Below, piece after piece: positions 1 through 12,400 of a DNA stretch of 64,000 nucleotides (positions within the stretch are counted from its first letter, which is position 1; every line of letters starts with the position of its first letter). A program made the position numbers and the translations under genes. This stretch comes from Pempheris klunzingeri (Eukaryota; Chordata; Actinopteri; Acropomatiformes; Pempheridae): positions 12,945,915 through 13,009,914 of the forward strand of contig NC_092032.1 in NCBI RefSeq assembly GCF_042242105.1, given 5' to 3'. Below the pieces are notes generated by a model. The model had not been told where the DNA came from, ran no database searches, and worked only from the letters and a program-made list of their open reading frames with translations.

Positions 1-668
1 ACAGGAACATAAGACATAAAAACACACCATGCTTACTTAGAGTCTTTTATGCAGCAGACCAGGAATGAACACAGAACAGGGTTGACAAGATTTGTGCCTG
101 ACTATTCAGTGCATTCAGTTACATGTTCACAAGTACAAACAGTGGGTTTATATTGATGCCAGTAGAGAGACCCAACCTGAGGATACAGTGGGCTGCAGTC
201 AGAATGTGGAAACCATCAATGATCGTGCCTCCACAGATGTGGTAGAAGAAACCATCACTGTATGAATCATGCTGAAGAGAAGCCTGAGAGAGAACAGAGA
301 CACACAAATACACGGTAGAGGGTTTCAGAAATAATACAGTATCATGACGGCTTGAAGCTCAATATTAAACCTATTTGCTCGATAATAAAGAAAGTAGTGG
401 TTGTAGGTTTTACCTGCCACCTCCAGGTGTTGGGTGCAGCGTCATGGCCTCCTATGACCCTCTCATTGTGCACATTGTGGTTGAAAGGTGTTTCACCACA
501 AATCAGCCCTTTGGTACACGTATAGCATGAACAGAGAGCACAGTGGTGGAGTTGTATTTTATGTTCACAAAATCACTGACACAGCACTGAAAAAACTCTA
601 ACGTAAATTGTGGCGTATTTCTTGAAAAACGTACCGATGCAGGACAGAAAAGCCACAAGCCAAATCAT
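1..668 (-). CDS. Elastase-like S1 serine protease, 5' part of gene (exons 1-3; continues off left edge)
   Basis: This is the start of a secreted trypsin-fold endopeptidase read leftwards. Coding exons are 668-635 (start codon 668-666, signal peptide MIWLVAFLSC...), 508-414 and 283-177, all with GT donors and AG acceptors and matching phases (1, 0, 2). Exon 2 carries a propeptide beginning CGETPF and the activation site R|VIGG, where cleavage would free the new N terminus. Exon 3 carries CGGTIIDG and TAAHC, which includes the catalytic His. The Asp and Ser of the triad lie beyond the window. The CGxP propeptide and the insertion before YHICGG resemble pancreatic elastases (CELA1/2/3) or chymotrypsin C more than trypsins. 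The family digests dietary protein after secretion from exocrine pancreas. Which elastase paralogue it is cannot be settled from about 78 residues. Confidence 0.82.
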
Positions 669-710
669 GTTGGAGCACAAATGTACACAGTTGTACGGTT
701 TGCGTTTAAC

Positions 711-718
711 TATTTATA
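711..718 (-). promoter_or_regulatory. TATA box of the elastase-like protease gene
   Basis: The minus strand reads TATAAATA here, 43 nt upstream of the protease start codon. A TSS about 30 nt downstream would leave a 5' UTR of only 10-20 nt, the compact layout usual in pancreatic enzyme genes. Position and sequence are seen; TSS placement is inference. Confidence 0.6.
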
Positions 719-1773
719 TCAGTTTGAGATTGGAGGACCTTCAAAAAGTATGAGGCAACCATTAAGTTGCCTGCCAGCATCAGCAATCCATGTCAATGAT
801 TCCAGATCGAATGCTGTACTGAAGAATGGGGAATATATTGGAAAATAAATTTATTTACAGGTAGTCAGCAACCATATTAATCTCTTGAAATTCATATTTA
901 TAGTTATATAATCATTGTTATTGAATATAGTCATCGTATTTGCATTCTTAATAATTTAGGAAACTTAACAAATTGGAGCTAATTTTTCTTATCATGGTGG
1001 GAAATGGGCAGGTGCATTCACATGCAGGCAAAGACTCAAACACAGCTTTTCCTGCAGATAACTGCTGTCGCTGATCAACAACCAGTGGGAAGAAGAAAAT
1101 GTTCCACAGCCTGTTTACAGGACATGACTTTATTAAACATACATATTCTTATTCCAGTGGGAGATACAGATGTGTAATCACATAGTGCAAACATAATAAA
1201 GTATATGCATGCAAAAAGTGTAATTACATATAGAAATATCTGGAAGCAGCATTTCATAACATCTAATAAATATATTAAAACTCTGCTTAACATTTTAATC
1301 CTCTTTTATGATCTAGCAAAACTAGTTCAATCGCAACCGGAAACGCAGAGTTAACACTGTGTTTTTTTGTTTATTTGTTCAATAAATATGTTTGATTTTC
1401 TTTAAGCGCGTTCTATGTAAGGCTATACAATGTCAAATATATTCATATATATTTTGCATTAGTTAGCTGAATTTCTAAATTCATCATCAACGAGCTTAAA
1501 GCTATTACACTGGCGTTATCTGTTGCCAGGCAACAGGGTAGGAGCCCGGTTAAGGACGGCTAATCGAACGCCGTTTGCTTGATACCAACGCGGAAATTAA
1601 GCTCGATTTCTCTGGCATCTCTATTTATTAGCCTTGCCTGGGCCGCTGTCAGCCCTGGCAGTGCTGTTGGCGCTAGCTAGCTTAAATCAGCGGCGTGGCT
1701 CCCAGTAATGACTTCTAACATCTCACTCCCTCAGTGACATTTAGTCAGCGTTAGTGCGGAACTGCTGAGGACA
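719..1773. other. Divergent intergenic region between the protease and gorasp1
   Basis: About 1.1 kb separates the two head-to-head genes. The protease side (719-1450) is AT-rich with no coding signal. The gorasp1 side (about 1500-1773) is richer in G+C and CpG, as expected for a housekeeping promoter without a TATA box. It holds the perfect palindrome at 1520-1536. The gorasp1 TSS probably lies near 1600-1750. Confidence 0.5.
1520..1536. promoter_or_regulatory. 17-bp palindrome resembling an RFX X-box, gorasp1 promoter
   Basis: The site reads CTGTTGCC-A-GGCAACAG: two perfect 8-bp arms around one base, ending 237 bp before the gorasp1 ATG. RFX factors bind GTTGCC/GGCAAC half-sites, usually with a spacer of 1-3 bp. 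The palindrome is seen; RFX binding is inference. Confidence 0.45.
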
Positions 1774-4700
1774 ATGGGGCTGCCGCAGAGCTCGTTTTTA
1801 TCGGACGGGGGAACTAATAGTGGATATCATGTCCACGGGGTATGTTGTAGAGCTCATGCAAGGTTATACTCAAACCTCAGTTCGTCGCTCCAGTTGACTT
1901 TTTGACTTTGGGTGGCCCATTTTTAGCTCACTGACTTATTATTTATGGCATTAATGAACAGACATTGTTGCTGCATAATTATTGTTGAAGAAGCACTGTA
2001 GCTGGTTTGTAATTGTTAGTTTATTCTGTACGTGTTGTAGCTAAACTCGTCAAACCGCGGTCAGCTGTAATGGTGTCCGCCCATGATGAGGTGGCATTTG
2101 GCACACACCCAAGCTATTTAGCTTTGCTAGAAAGTGCATTTGTTTAGTACTCAGTGCGGAAACACACACTAGTAAGGATCAATGCTAAAGTTACCCATCA
2201 ACTAGTCACCATGTGAGGAACAGCGGAGGTGTTATCTCGCACTGAGGATCCCCATATTCTGGCTAATGCAGTGTGTGTAGTGGACACACGGGGGCGACTG
2301 TAACAAATGTGGATTGTGTTTGACTCTGCAGGTTCAAGGAGACTCACCTGCTCTCAAGGCTGGTCTGGAGCCCTTCTTTGACTTCATTCTCTCTATAGGA
2401 AATACCAGACTGGTGAGTAGTCTGCCATGATGCTTAAATCACTGGTTGATTAACATGTCTACTGTTATTGAACTGAAAACTATTGCCAAAAAAAATCACA
2501 AACACTGAAATGTAATGAAAATGAATAGGCATATTTGCCGATTTTTTTAAATGAATGGTTAGGTCTGTATAATTCTGAACAAAATGGTAAAATAAAAGTT
2601 AGTTTAGAAGTAGCATTTTAGCAACTGCACTGCAATCAGAGAAAGTTATCACAACAGTAGATAGTGCATGTAAGAATTGTCAACCATTGTTTAAGGATTT
2701 AGTCTATGATTAATGACCAGTGATCTGTACATTTTTATGCAGTTCACTTGCATTCAGCCTTTTGAAACATGCCACCAAGTAGCCATGAATCCCAAGATAG
2801 TTAAACATATCTGTATAACTTCGCTCATCATATAAATCCTCTGACCTGTCCTGGTTGTCAGCTGTATTAGGTCTTAAATGAAGTTGCAGTTTTTTTTCAT
2901 ATTTATTGTCCAGTGAAATATGAACTTATTTTCTTTGGCAAGGTCCTGATAGCTAATTTTGGACTGTTTAAGGGTGTATTGTGGGGATTTTGTCTTGCTT
3001 TGATCTAATTTTTGGATGTTTTTTAACGTGTGCTTCTGTGTTGTGTTTTACTACAAACTCTGTCTGACTGCCAATATTTCCAATATTATTATCCAATATT
3101 TCTTTCCCCACGATAACATTTGAGTTTTTGTGGGGAATTTGAGGCCTGCATTATAGCCTCAGGTGACAGAGTGGACATACTATCTGCTTTAATCTAATTT
3201 CAGCTGGAATAGTTCGTATTTCTCTGTTTCTCCAGAACAAAGAGAGCGATTTGTTGAAAGACCTCCTAAAAGCCAATGTCGAGAAAGCAGTCAAACTTGA
3301 AGTGTACAACTCTAAAACTCAGCGGGTGAGGGAAGTGGAGGTGATACCCAGTAACATGTGGGGTGGTCAGGGTCTGCTGGGCGCTAGTGTTCGCTTCTGC
3401 AGCTTTGAAGGAGCCAATGAGAATGTTTGGCATGTCTTGGTAAGTCAAGTTTAGCCTTGATAAGGGCTATTCTTTAACTTTTTGTCTTTGATATGGTGAA
3501 CTCTTGTTAGCCTGAGAATAAAACAGTTTAACGGCTGCTTTGAGGTAGTAGCCAGCACATCATTTTCTTTACGTATGTTCTTGCAATAAAGAAGTCAAAA
3601 AAGTAGAAAAAAAACCGACATAATTGTGTGCCAAATTTGCAAGGAGGTCCACACCATAAAAAGTGATATTCCTCTATGGTACTACCTAATGAGGTGCCAA
3701 ATGTACAAATGTTACTGTATTATTCTCATACATAAATTCACATATAACAGTAGATTGTTAAGTTAAGTCTTCATTTATTTCAGCCAGTTGTTCTGAATTA
3801 AAAATGTCTTCATAACCATCTTTGCCTTCTTAGGATGTAGAGGCCAGTTCTCCCGCAGCTCTTGCCGGTCTTATTGCTCACAATGATTTCATCGTGGGTG
3901 CTGATCAGGTGTTGCAAGATGTAAGCCATCTTTTTTTCTTTTTTGCCTTTATTTATGCAAGTGGATATGAAAAGATTCACTGTAAATTCCTTTCTTTTTG
4001 TGTAACCCTTCCAGTCAGAGGATTTCTTTTCTTTGATTGAAGCCAATGAGGGGAAACCTCTGAAGCTGCTGGTGTACAACATTCAGACTGAGCAATGCAG
4101 AGAGGTAGTGGTGACCCCAAACGGAGCGTGGGGAGGAGAGGGAAGGTAGGTCACTCTTTCTTCAGTTTGAAGTCTAAGTATTTCAAATATCTGCTACATT
4201 GGATCATGTCACACTTGAGCAGTATATCTACAGACAAACATTTATAGTTACATCCTTGTCTTGCTTGTCCTAAATTTTAGCTTAGGCTGTGGTATTGGCT
4301 ATGGCTACTTGCACAGAATCCCAACTCGTCCAGTTCAGCCTAACACCCAGAGCGAAAACGATCTGCAGCCCACACTGATTGTCAGCAGCAAAGAGCTGGT
4401 TGCAAGTGATCACACTGAGGTACATCTTTCTTATATGAAATGTTCCTTGGCAGACTAATAGTTTTTCTCTGATTCTCTGAGTCTGAAATGCAAGTTCTCT
4501 GTTCTCAGGTGCCTTCTTTGGCCGCAAGTAGCCCCTCTAGTGTCAGTGAAAGAGATGTGAATCAAATCAAAGGAGCTGTGCAGGACCTGTGTGTTACCTC
4601 GCCCACGCAGCCAGCTGTAGACTTGGGTAGCCAGATCTGATTTCAAGAAACATTCATTTTATTCTTAGTGTCTGATTTAGTTGACAGACTCTATGTTTTC

Positions 4701-5350
4701 ATACAGATTAAAACGCACATTTGTCCCTTGTGAATTGCAGATGTTTCCGCCATACCTGAAGCGATGACTCCAGACTTGTCAGGCATGGTTTCCAGCAATG
4801 ACATGGGCCAGAGCTCCATGTTTGCTAATTATGGAGATGACTCAGGTGATCAGTGTAGCTTTGGTAAGTACTAATTTATGTTTGTATCTAAGGTTTATTT
4901 GTATAAGGAAAAGTATGTAGCATAAACCGATGCAGAGCATTTCTAAAAATGTCATCGGTGTACGGCCAGAAATAGCTTCTTGTGCACAGCAAACATTACA
5001 GATTCACGTTTAGAACAGCATACAGTATCCTGAGGGGGCAGTTTCCTTTGTCTTCACCTGTGTATTTATTTCATTTTACAGATACCTCATCTGTTGACCA
5101 AAGACCTTCATCTCCTGAGAGAGAAGAAGAATCAGACAACCAGGAGACTGAGCAAGGCCGCGTTATTGACCTGTTCACCACCACCTCCCCGAGCAGAGAG
5201 GCTGCAGATGATCACGCAAGCCTTGAAGTCAACACAGAGAGCCCGAGTGCAACAAATATCCCAGAGGAGCAGAATGCTGGTTCTGAGCCCTCAAGCTCAG
5301 CTAAGATCACTGAGGAGGAGATTTCTGAAACCGCTGCGGCAGACAGCTAA
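1774..5350 (+). CDS. gorasp1: Golgi reassembly-stacking protein 1 (GRASP65), nine coding exons, 405 aa
   Basis: Coding exons are 1774-1839, 2332-2412, 3236-3439, 3834-3920, 4015-4145, 4281-4419, 4509-4626, 4741-4863 and 5082-5350. Phases join without a stop to give 405 residues (human GRASP65 is 440). The protein is a peripheral cis-Golgi factor that oligomerises to stack cisternae and binds GM130. Gly2 follows the initiator Met, as needed for N-myristoylation. Two GRASP-type PDZ domains span about 15-106 and 112-200. The first has [19 protein letters not shown] and the second [21 protein letters not shown]. His19, His21 and Cys104 match the reported GRASP zinc-site residues, and Ser190 matches the human Plk1 site Ser189. 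The C-terminal half is a Ser/Pro-rich tail with several S/T-P sites. VREVEV and ASVRFCSF favour GORASP1 over GORASP2. The exon 7 donor (GTAGCC) is weak. Teleosts can carry a and b copies; which one this is cannot be told. Confidence 0.93.
2413..3235 (+). other. gorasp1 intron 2
   Basis: The largest gorasp1 intron (823 bp) is AT-rich, with a GTGAGT donor and a CTCCAG acceptor. No exon, RNA gene or repeat is recognised. The other gorasp1 introns are 89-492 bp and look equally plain. Confidence 0.7.
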
Positions 5351-8300
5351 GAAGACCGCTGTACCGAAGTATAAGTAATCTGTTTAACTCATAACTGATG
5401 CTAGTTGCATTAGAAGAGATTTAGTGCACACTACGATACAGAGCGCTTCCGTTATGATTGTAAGTTGCATCACTGAAACTGTTTTTTAATTTTTAAGAGG
5501 TTTATTTATATGCAGGTGCCATTGCTGCATGCTGAATTGCACATTTAAGAAAGCTAGTATGTTGACTGGAAAGAGAGTCGGGCGGTTAATACAATCTGAA
5601 TGTAGTCTATAATTTAGGCATACTGTATGTCTCAACATAAAGCAGGATGAAGCCTTAGTTGTTTATTTGTTGTTAGAAGTCATCCTAGTTTGCACTAAAA
5701 AGCCAAAGTTGACTAATGTCTTGTCATGTTGCTCTCACCATTATTACCTGCTAAAATAGGATGAAACACTGTTAGAAAAAAGGAAGTTTGAGCTGGAGTT
5801 TACACAGATCCATCATGTGATTTTATGTTTTTTCTTTTTTTTTATGTTTTAGAACTTGGGTTCAAAGTTTTTATTTTCCCGTGGGTTGAGTTTGTGACGA
5901 GTATATGTGTTAAAAAAGATTTTTAATCTCAGGCATTTGTCATTTAAGCCTCTTTGCCTTATGTCTCATTTTAAATACCCTCCTGTCTTATGCGTAGCCT
6001 TGACTTTTGATTGGTGTTAATGAGTGAGCCATGTTCGATGCAGCTCTCTGATTATTTTCTTTTTCTCCTCTTATATAGATTTTAATTATGTTTCAGATTT
6101 TTATGGATGGACAAAAATATTCAAATATTTATAAAAAGAATGCTCACAAAAAACCTGCTTGTCTGTTTGTGTAGTGAGACCAGACTGAATGTATAGTGAC
6201 AGCTCACACACACCACTTTTCTAAGGTCGACTTCATACTTTGAGACAGCAGGTGTCAGCAAACTCCTCATTATAGATCCAAAACACAAACGCTTCAGTTT
6301 TCTGCCATTGCAGCGCCAAGACTGCTGTCCAATTTGGTCTGCTGTATCACATTTTCTAAAATATACAGAGACATGAAGTGTTTCTGTACATTTTTTTTTT
6401 CCAAAATCACTTGCACTACAGTACAATTATGGGATGCATTTGTTTGATATAGCAGTAAAGGAGCAGCTTGCATTAGTGAGGGAAACTTAACAACACCGAT
6501 TCCTCTCAGACCCAGTGATACAATGCATCATTTGTGCCATTCATATCATCCAATGCTGCATATATTCAGTGTTGGCCATATGTACGGTATCTGCTCACTT
6601 GGTCAACCCACTTGGCTGGAAAATCCCTCTTTAAATTTGAAATCAGAAGCAAGTACATCAAATATTAAAATCTAGAAATATTCTGAGTTGGAAATGATGG
6701 TCCTCTAGCTCATGATGCAAAGACCTACATTTGCATTACTTCATATTTAAGAATCCTTGTGTTCTGCTGTAATGGTCTGGATCCAGCATCAACCCTTAAT
6801 CATGACATACATCACAATGTATTCTCGGTATCTCTATTTATATCACTTCGTAATTCTAGATCAGAATAACCAAATATTGATTGAGTCCCAAAATATGCAA
6901 AAAAATAAATAAAAAAACAAGCAGAGAAGCTACAGTGGCAGAGGGGGAATATGCCTCAATTATTTACCAGGGCTCTCCTCAGCTGAAGTGGGGGGATGGG
7001 CATTCAGGGAAAGAAAAGACTGTGTGGGGGAAGAAAGATGAGAGGGAGTTGGATTTGTCTTTATCCGCCAGAGAGTGAGTGCTGCTCTTAAGGAAGCCGT
7101 CCTCTGGCTCACCTGTGTGCATGTGTGTGTTACATGAGGGATTATATTTCAAAGATGAATAGGTAGCAGTTCAGTACCTTTGGCTACTCTTCCGACACAC
7201 TGAAATTTAATAGCAACGTCGAAATTTTGCAGAGCAATAAAAACCTCAAGTTTGTAAAACCAGTTCAGTATACAGCTGGATGGTGGTTATGTTTTTTGGG
7301 TTTTTTTTTCATCCATGACCTCTGGGTGAATATGCTTTATCGTTGCCACTATGTTACGTTCATAACATGAAGAAGAAAGCTTTATTTGAAGAAGCCGCCT
7401 GAGGCAAAAGCCAGCAGCTGCGTGCCAGGAGGAGCCAAGGGGTGAAGTGTAAAGGGGCCACCTCCACAGGAACATGCCTTGCCTTCATTTACTTCCTTTT
7501 CTGAGACCGTTTCAAAGGACACTATGACGCAGCTGAACCCACTTGTCAGCTTAGCTTTATCTCAGCCCCTGAGAGGCTCGGCTCACAGGCACCAGCATAG
7601 TGCCCGCTGCCTCTGCCTGTCGTTGCAGCATGACCAATTGTGAAATAGAATAACTACGGAGAAAGAGAGAGATAGGGAGGTGGGGCATGGGGTCATGGAT
7701 GGGAGGAAAGGATGAAAAAGGTACATAGAAAAGACCGAAGAGAGCTTTGAAAAAATGAGCACATAATTGGTTCAATCACAGCGGTTGCACATCCTCACAT
7801 AGACTAGCATCTTCCTTTTTATTCTCTGGCTGAATGTGCAGTTTTGACTCTTTATCACTAGAGAATGGTTAGATTGGCATTTGTGGATATGCAAGTAAAA
7901 CCAAAATAAGTGTAGCAATTAGTTGACATGTTAATGGCCTGTGTGTGTAAGATAAAAAGCTACTAACAGCCATCTCTTGACTCAGATGTGGTGGCACAAA
8001 TCCCCAACACACTTCTATTTTCTGTTTTTGTCACCTTCCCACCCTAATCACATAGATGCCTTGGCGCGATGTAGCCTATATTTGGAAGTGCCGGGAGCTT
8101 TATTTGCATACAAGTTTCATGCAGTGTTCTTCACAGTGTGAGCCTGCGTATGATCTCAGTAACGTCCCGTCTGTGTTATATCACCAATGCACAGGCCCTA
8201 ATTATATCCATTCATGCAAGAGGACTACCACTCTGAGGGGCCTGGATTCATTAGGAAGTTGTTTTCTCCTGCAGTCATTAGCTGGTTATCTAGCTAGTTT

Positions 8301-9084
8301 TCTTCCGTTTCTAAAGCTATTTGCAGTTACTGATTTGAAATGACTGTTCAACACATGCTGTAGCCTATAGGAATAAACAGCCTATAATAATGTGCTGCTG
8401 CCTTAGTTAGCCTACATGTGTACTAATTGTCAGAAAACCAAATGACAAAATAGCCGTTTGTCATTATCTTCATATGAATTATTATTATTATTAGTTGAAT
8501 ATTATCAACTATTTCAACAAAAGACTTGTATGAGATTTTATTTTTTTGTCATGTTTTGGGGCATTTTTGTGTTTTCTGACAGAGAGATGACAGGAATTAA
8601 AGGGAGAAAAGAAGGAGGATGTTATGCTTTAAAGGTCCCTTGCTGGACACGAACCAGGACACTGCAGATGATGCTCAATATGCCACCCAGGTTCCCATCA
8701 GAGCATGTTCTGATCACTCTTTTCTATCTTTAAGGGTTTAGGCAACCAGCACTACCTAGCCTCAGTTCCTTAAGGTTTGGGAATGATGGTGTCTGTGGTT
8801 AAAAGGAACTAATATTGACTCCAGACCCTGACTTCTAAGGTGGTTCTGTGGCGGTGTAACACAATCTTTCCACCTCCGCCTTGCTTCTGAGAGAGGACAG
8901 TCATTATTCATGTGAAGACAAGAAGTCATTTGGCAGGAAAGCATAAAAACAGATTGTTAAGGATTTGAACAAATGGTCCGTCCTGTTTTTTTCTGGTGAG
9001 GACAGCCTACCAGAAAAGATGGTGATGGTTCTAGGGGCCAAACGTTGAAGAGTCTACAACCATTTCCGTGTTGATATGGTCACA
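5351..9084. other. gorasp1 3' UTR and AT-rich intergenic DNA
   Basis: The stop codon is followed by AT-rich sequence without a coding signal. The gorasp1 polyadenylation site is not obvious: there is a CATAAA at about 5636 and an AATAAA only at 7236-7241, so the UTR end is open. ORFs here are short and have no recognisable domain. A run of ATT repeats lies near 8477-8495. Confidence 0.4.
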
Positions 9085-9490
9085 ATAATACTGCTAATGT
9101 TTAGCAGGTACAATGGCATGTTCACTGTCCTAATTTAACATAGTTTAACATGCCAGCATGCTAACAAATTCCTGGAATTTAATTAATTTTGCAGATATAA
9201 GTAGGCCTAAGCTGAATTATGCAATTTTTTGCAATTAAAATTTTGACCTGATGATGACACTGAGGGAAAGTCAGGTGATCACCAAATTTAACAGGATACA
9301 TCACCTGGGAACCATGAATTGGCTATCAGTAAAAAACCTCTGTGACAATCCATTCAGTAGATTTTAAGATTCCCTGGATAAGTAAAAAATTGACCTGTTA
9401 TTGTTTTTTATTAGATAAAAGTGAGGGAATGCTCCCAGAATCATTATCATTCATCTTCTAGAAAGCACGAATGTCTGTACAAAATGTACT
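9085..9490 (+). repeat. Degraded teleost interspersed repeat (GCATGCTAAC / TTTTGACCTGATGATG family)
   Basis: Recognised from landmarks of a very abundant fish repeat: TGTTTAGCAGGTACAATGGC near 9098, CATGCCAGCATGCTAACA near 9150, AATTTTGACCTGATGATG near 9240, AAAGTCAGGTGATCACC near 9266 and GAATGTCTGTACAAAATG near 9469. The order matches the family as I remember it. A second copy lies reversed at about 22.5 kb. Its formal class is not assigned here. Confidence 0.6.
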
Positions 9491-12400
9491 GGCTGGAAAG
9501 TGTTGGATCGAGCAACCAACCCTGACATCCCCACACCTATGCTGCCATAAATAGGCCAAACAGACATCCGAAAACATCCAGTATGATTATTTTTCCAAAA
9601 AAAGCAGGATTCTTCGCCACATCCCTGCGTGGGATCTTAAACTCTTTCCCCTTCTTACCATCAAAATCAGCTAAATTTAATCTTGTACAATTTGTGCTCG
9701 TTTCCTGATGACAACAGAGCAGGAGGTAAGGCAAATAGGGTGCAGCAGCCAATAAGGAGGTTAAGTGAGGGTGCCGTGCTTTATTTCCACTTCTAATTGC
9801 CATTCAGCTGGGAGCTGGCCACACAAGACAGCACACATTGTTCTATTGTCAGGATGACCCTGCTGATGTCAAGTCTGCACCCATCTGCTGCTGTGGCTCC
9901 CAATTTGAAACCTGACAAAAATGACTTCACATTTATGTATGCCATATTTTTGTTATTGCTTTATGAACACCTAAGGTGTCCAAGTCAGATTGCTCTCATA
10001 ATTATCTTTCAGTCCCTCAGGTGCTTTCACTATTTTCTTAAGATGGGAAGCTACTGAATTTGATATTTAGCCCCGAGCTGTTTTCTCATAGATGCTCATT
10101 ACATTTATTGTGCCGAGTAGTTAGGAAGCAAGTTTTTTCTGCCCATTGTGCCCCTGAAGCATCCTTTGGAAATGATATAATAGTCGAAATGATGTATTGC
10201 TACTTCACAACAGTTGCAAGACTGCAGCTTTCCCCCCCAAAAAATTGTGTGTGACGGATCGGGAAGCCCTTTTGTGCTGGTGAGAAGCAGCAGATCAGAT
10301 AGTGGGATAAAGGTTTGGCTCAGCCTCTCACAATAAATATGAATGGATGGAGAAACACAACTCAGCACGTTCCCTGCTGCTTTCCTGTGTCTCTGACATA
10401 TTTGCTGTGACACCCCCACCACTACCCAGCCTTGGTTTTGACCCGATAGGGAGCTGTCTCTTAGCGTTATCCTCATTTAGCAGTTACCCATTGACCACAC
10501 AGAGCATTGCATGCCTGGCCGTGGCCCTCCCCGGTCAAGATATGTAAACATGCACACAGCACAGCATCTACAGGGTCTATAAAGGATGAAAAACTGAATT
10601 GTTGCAGGATTAGTCTGGATGACAGAAACACTGGGGTAATATTTGTGTCATCTAGAAAATGTTGCAATGCAGCTGCAGCGCTAGACATATTATTATGCTC
10701 TCTTATTTGCATAAATCCTTGTTTTGACGTCAGTGTTCCACAGCACGTCCGACCAAAACAAATCTCGGCAGTATTTGCCATATCATGTTCACAATGCATT
10801 CTGGCCCAGAGAAAAGCTTCAATACGAGTGTACCGATTTTCCTCTGTCGATGAATAGAATCCTCCATCACATGATTTGTCATCCTCTCACACACCACATC
10901 TACTCCAGCACTTATTTCCAATTGTAGCTCCTTCAATCAGCTTTGGCTCTGCTTGTGTATGTCTGTCTGTGTGTGTGTGTGCATTACTCAGGTTGTGCCC
11001 TTGTCAAGCCAGAAAAGCCCTGATCCACCTGATAGGCCGACAAGGTGTGTTCGTGCAGGGGGGCGCTGCCTGCATGGCGGAGGGAAATGAACTGTGTCAG
11101 CTTTTCCGAGCAAAATGGAGGCACCATCTCATGGAGCGGGGGAGAGGGGGATTAGAGGGAACGGTGGTGCAGACAGATAAAAAATGCAGAAAAATGATCC
11201 AGTAGAGCTGTTGGAGGTGTGGGAATGGGTAGGGGGTCGAGGGGATTTGAAAATGTGTTTTTCTGCCTCTTCTCATGTGAATCTAAACTCTTTAAAATTC
11301 ACTTCACGCCTTGTATTTATTGTATTACAGATGGATGGTACCCTGAACACACATGTTGAGAGCATGTCTAAACAGACACACCACGACTGTAAATTGATGA
11401 TCTGACCATAAGACTGTGAATGTTCAAACACACAAGATAAAGAGCAGAACATATCAAAAACCTAATTTCAGAATAATACATGACTAATATTGGAGTGTCT
11501 GTAGGCAAGTGATGCTTATGTAAACATCTAAGGGCCGGTAGAGCTAGCTTTTGCTGCAGAGCAAAAGTGTACACATTACTTTGACAAAACCTAAGCCCCT
11601 AGACATGGAGAGTGTAATACTATTCATACAGAGGAGGGAGGGGGTGAAAATTGAAGAAGGGACACACAAGAGAGCCGGTGAAAACAATACTTAAAATCAG
11701 AGTAACCCAGTGGAAAATGTTAGGTGTGTGTGTGTGTGGGTTGTGGGTGGAATATGTGCACTGCATGTTTACTAAAGTGAAAATGCGGTGTTATCAGGTT
11801 AGGCCAGAACCGCATTCTTCAACAACAGCTGAGCTGCACACACACATTCAGCCTCCCCCTGAGATTCCCTCTTTTTGTAATTACTTTGCAGAGCATGAAG
11901 GGATGAGACGATGGGCGATGTGCTTTTTACCTGCTGTGTGAAAGCCTGGCGCTCCTCTTCCTCCTGCTTTTACATGGTCTGGCTTCTGTCAAGAGTTTTC
12001 CAATTCAGCCTGCATCCAAACTGCTAATGCACCCTTAAATGTGGCGTGAAAACAGGGGCCATTTGTTATGCAAGTCATTAAACTGCTATTAGAGTTTACG
12101 TGCACCGCTATCAGTAGATGGCATTAACAATCCATCATAATTACAGTGATTGTATGAATGGGCTGGTTTTGCATTGGGAGATTAAGCTTTCTGAGTCCAT
12201 TGGGACAAGCGGAAGTGGAGATGTCTGTGTTTTAGTGCAAAGCCAACACATGAAATGAAAACTTTATTTACCCAGCCAGGAGCAAACAGAGGATGGCAGG
12301 TGGGTCCAGGCTGCTGCCTCCACCTGTGACTGCAATTACTGTGACAAATGGAGATCAGAGCACTCAGGTGACTCAGAGAGGGCCGGCTGATCACTTATCT

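Noticed and set aside
6121..6426. Antisense ORF of 101 codons downstream of gorasp1.
   Set aside because: No domain, no splice sites in register, low-complexity start and AT-rich surroundings; consistent with chance.
10507..10857. A 116-codon ORF and overlapping opposite-strand ORFs near 10.5-10.9 kb.
   Set aside because: Overlapping open frames on both strands without domain content or splice signals; composition alone can account for them.
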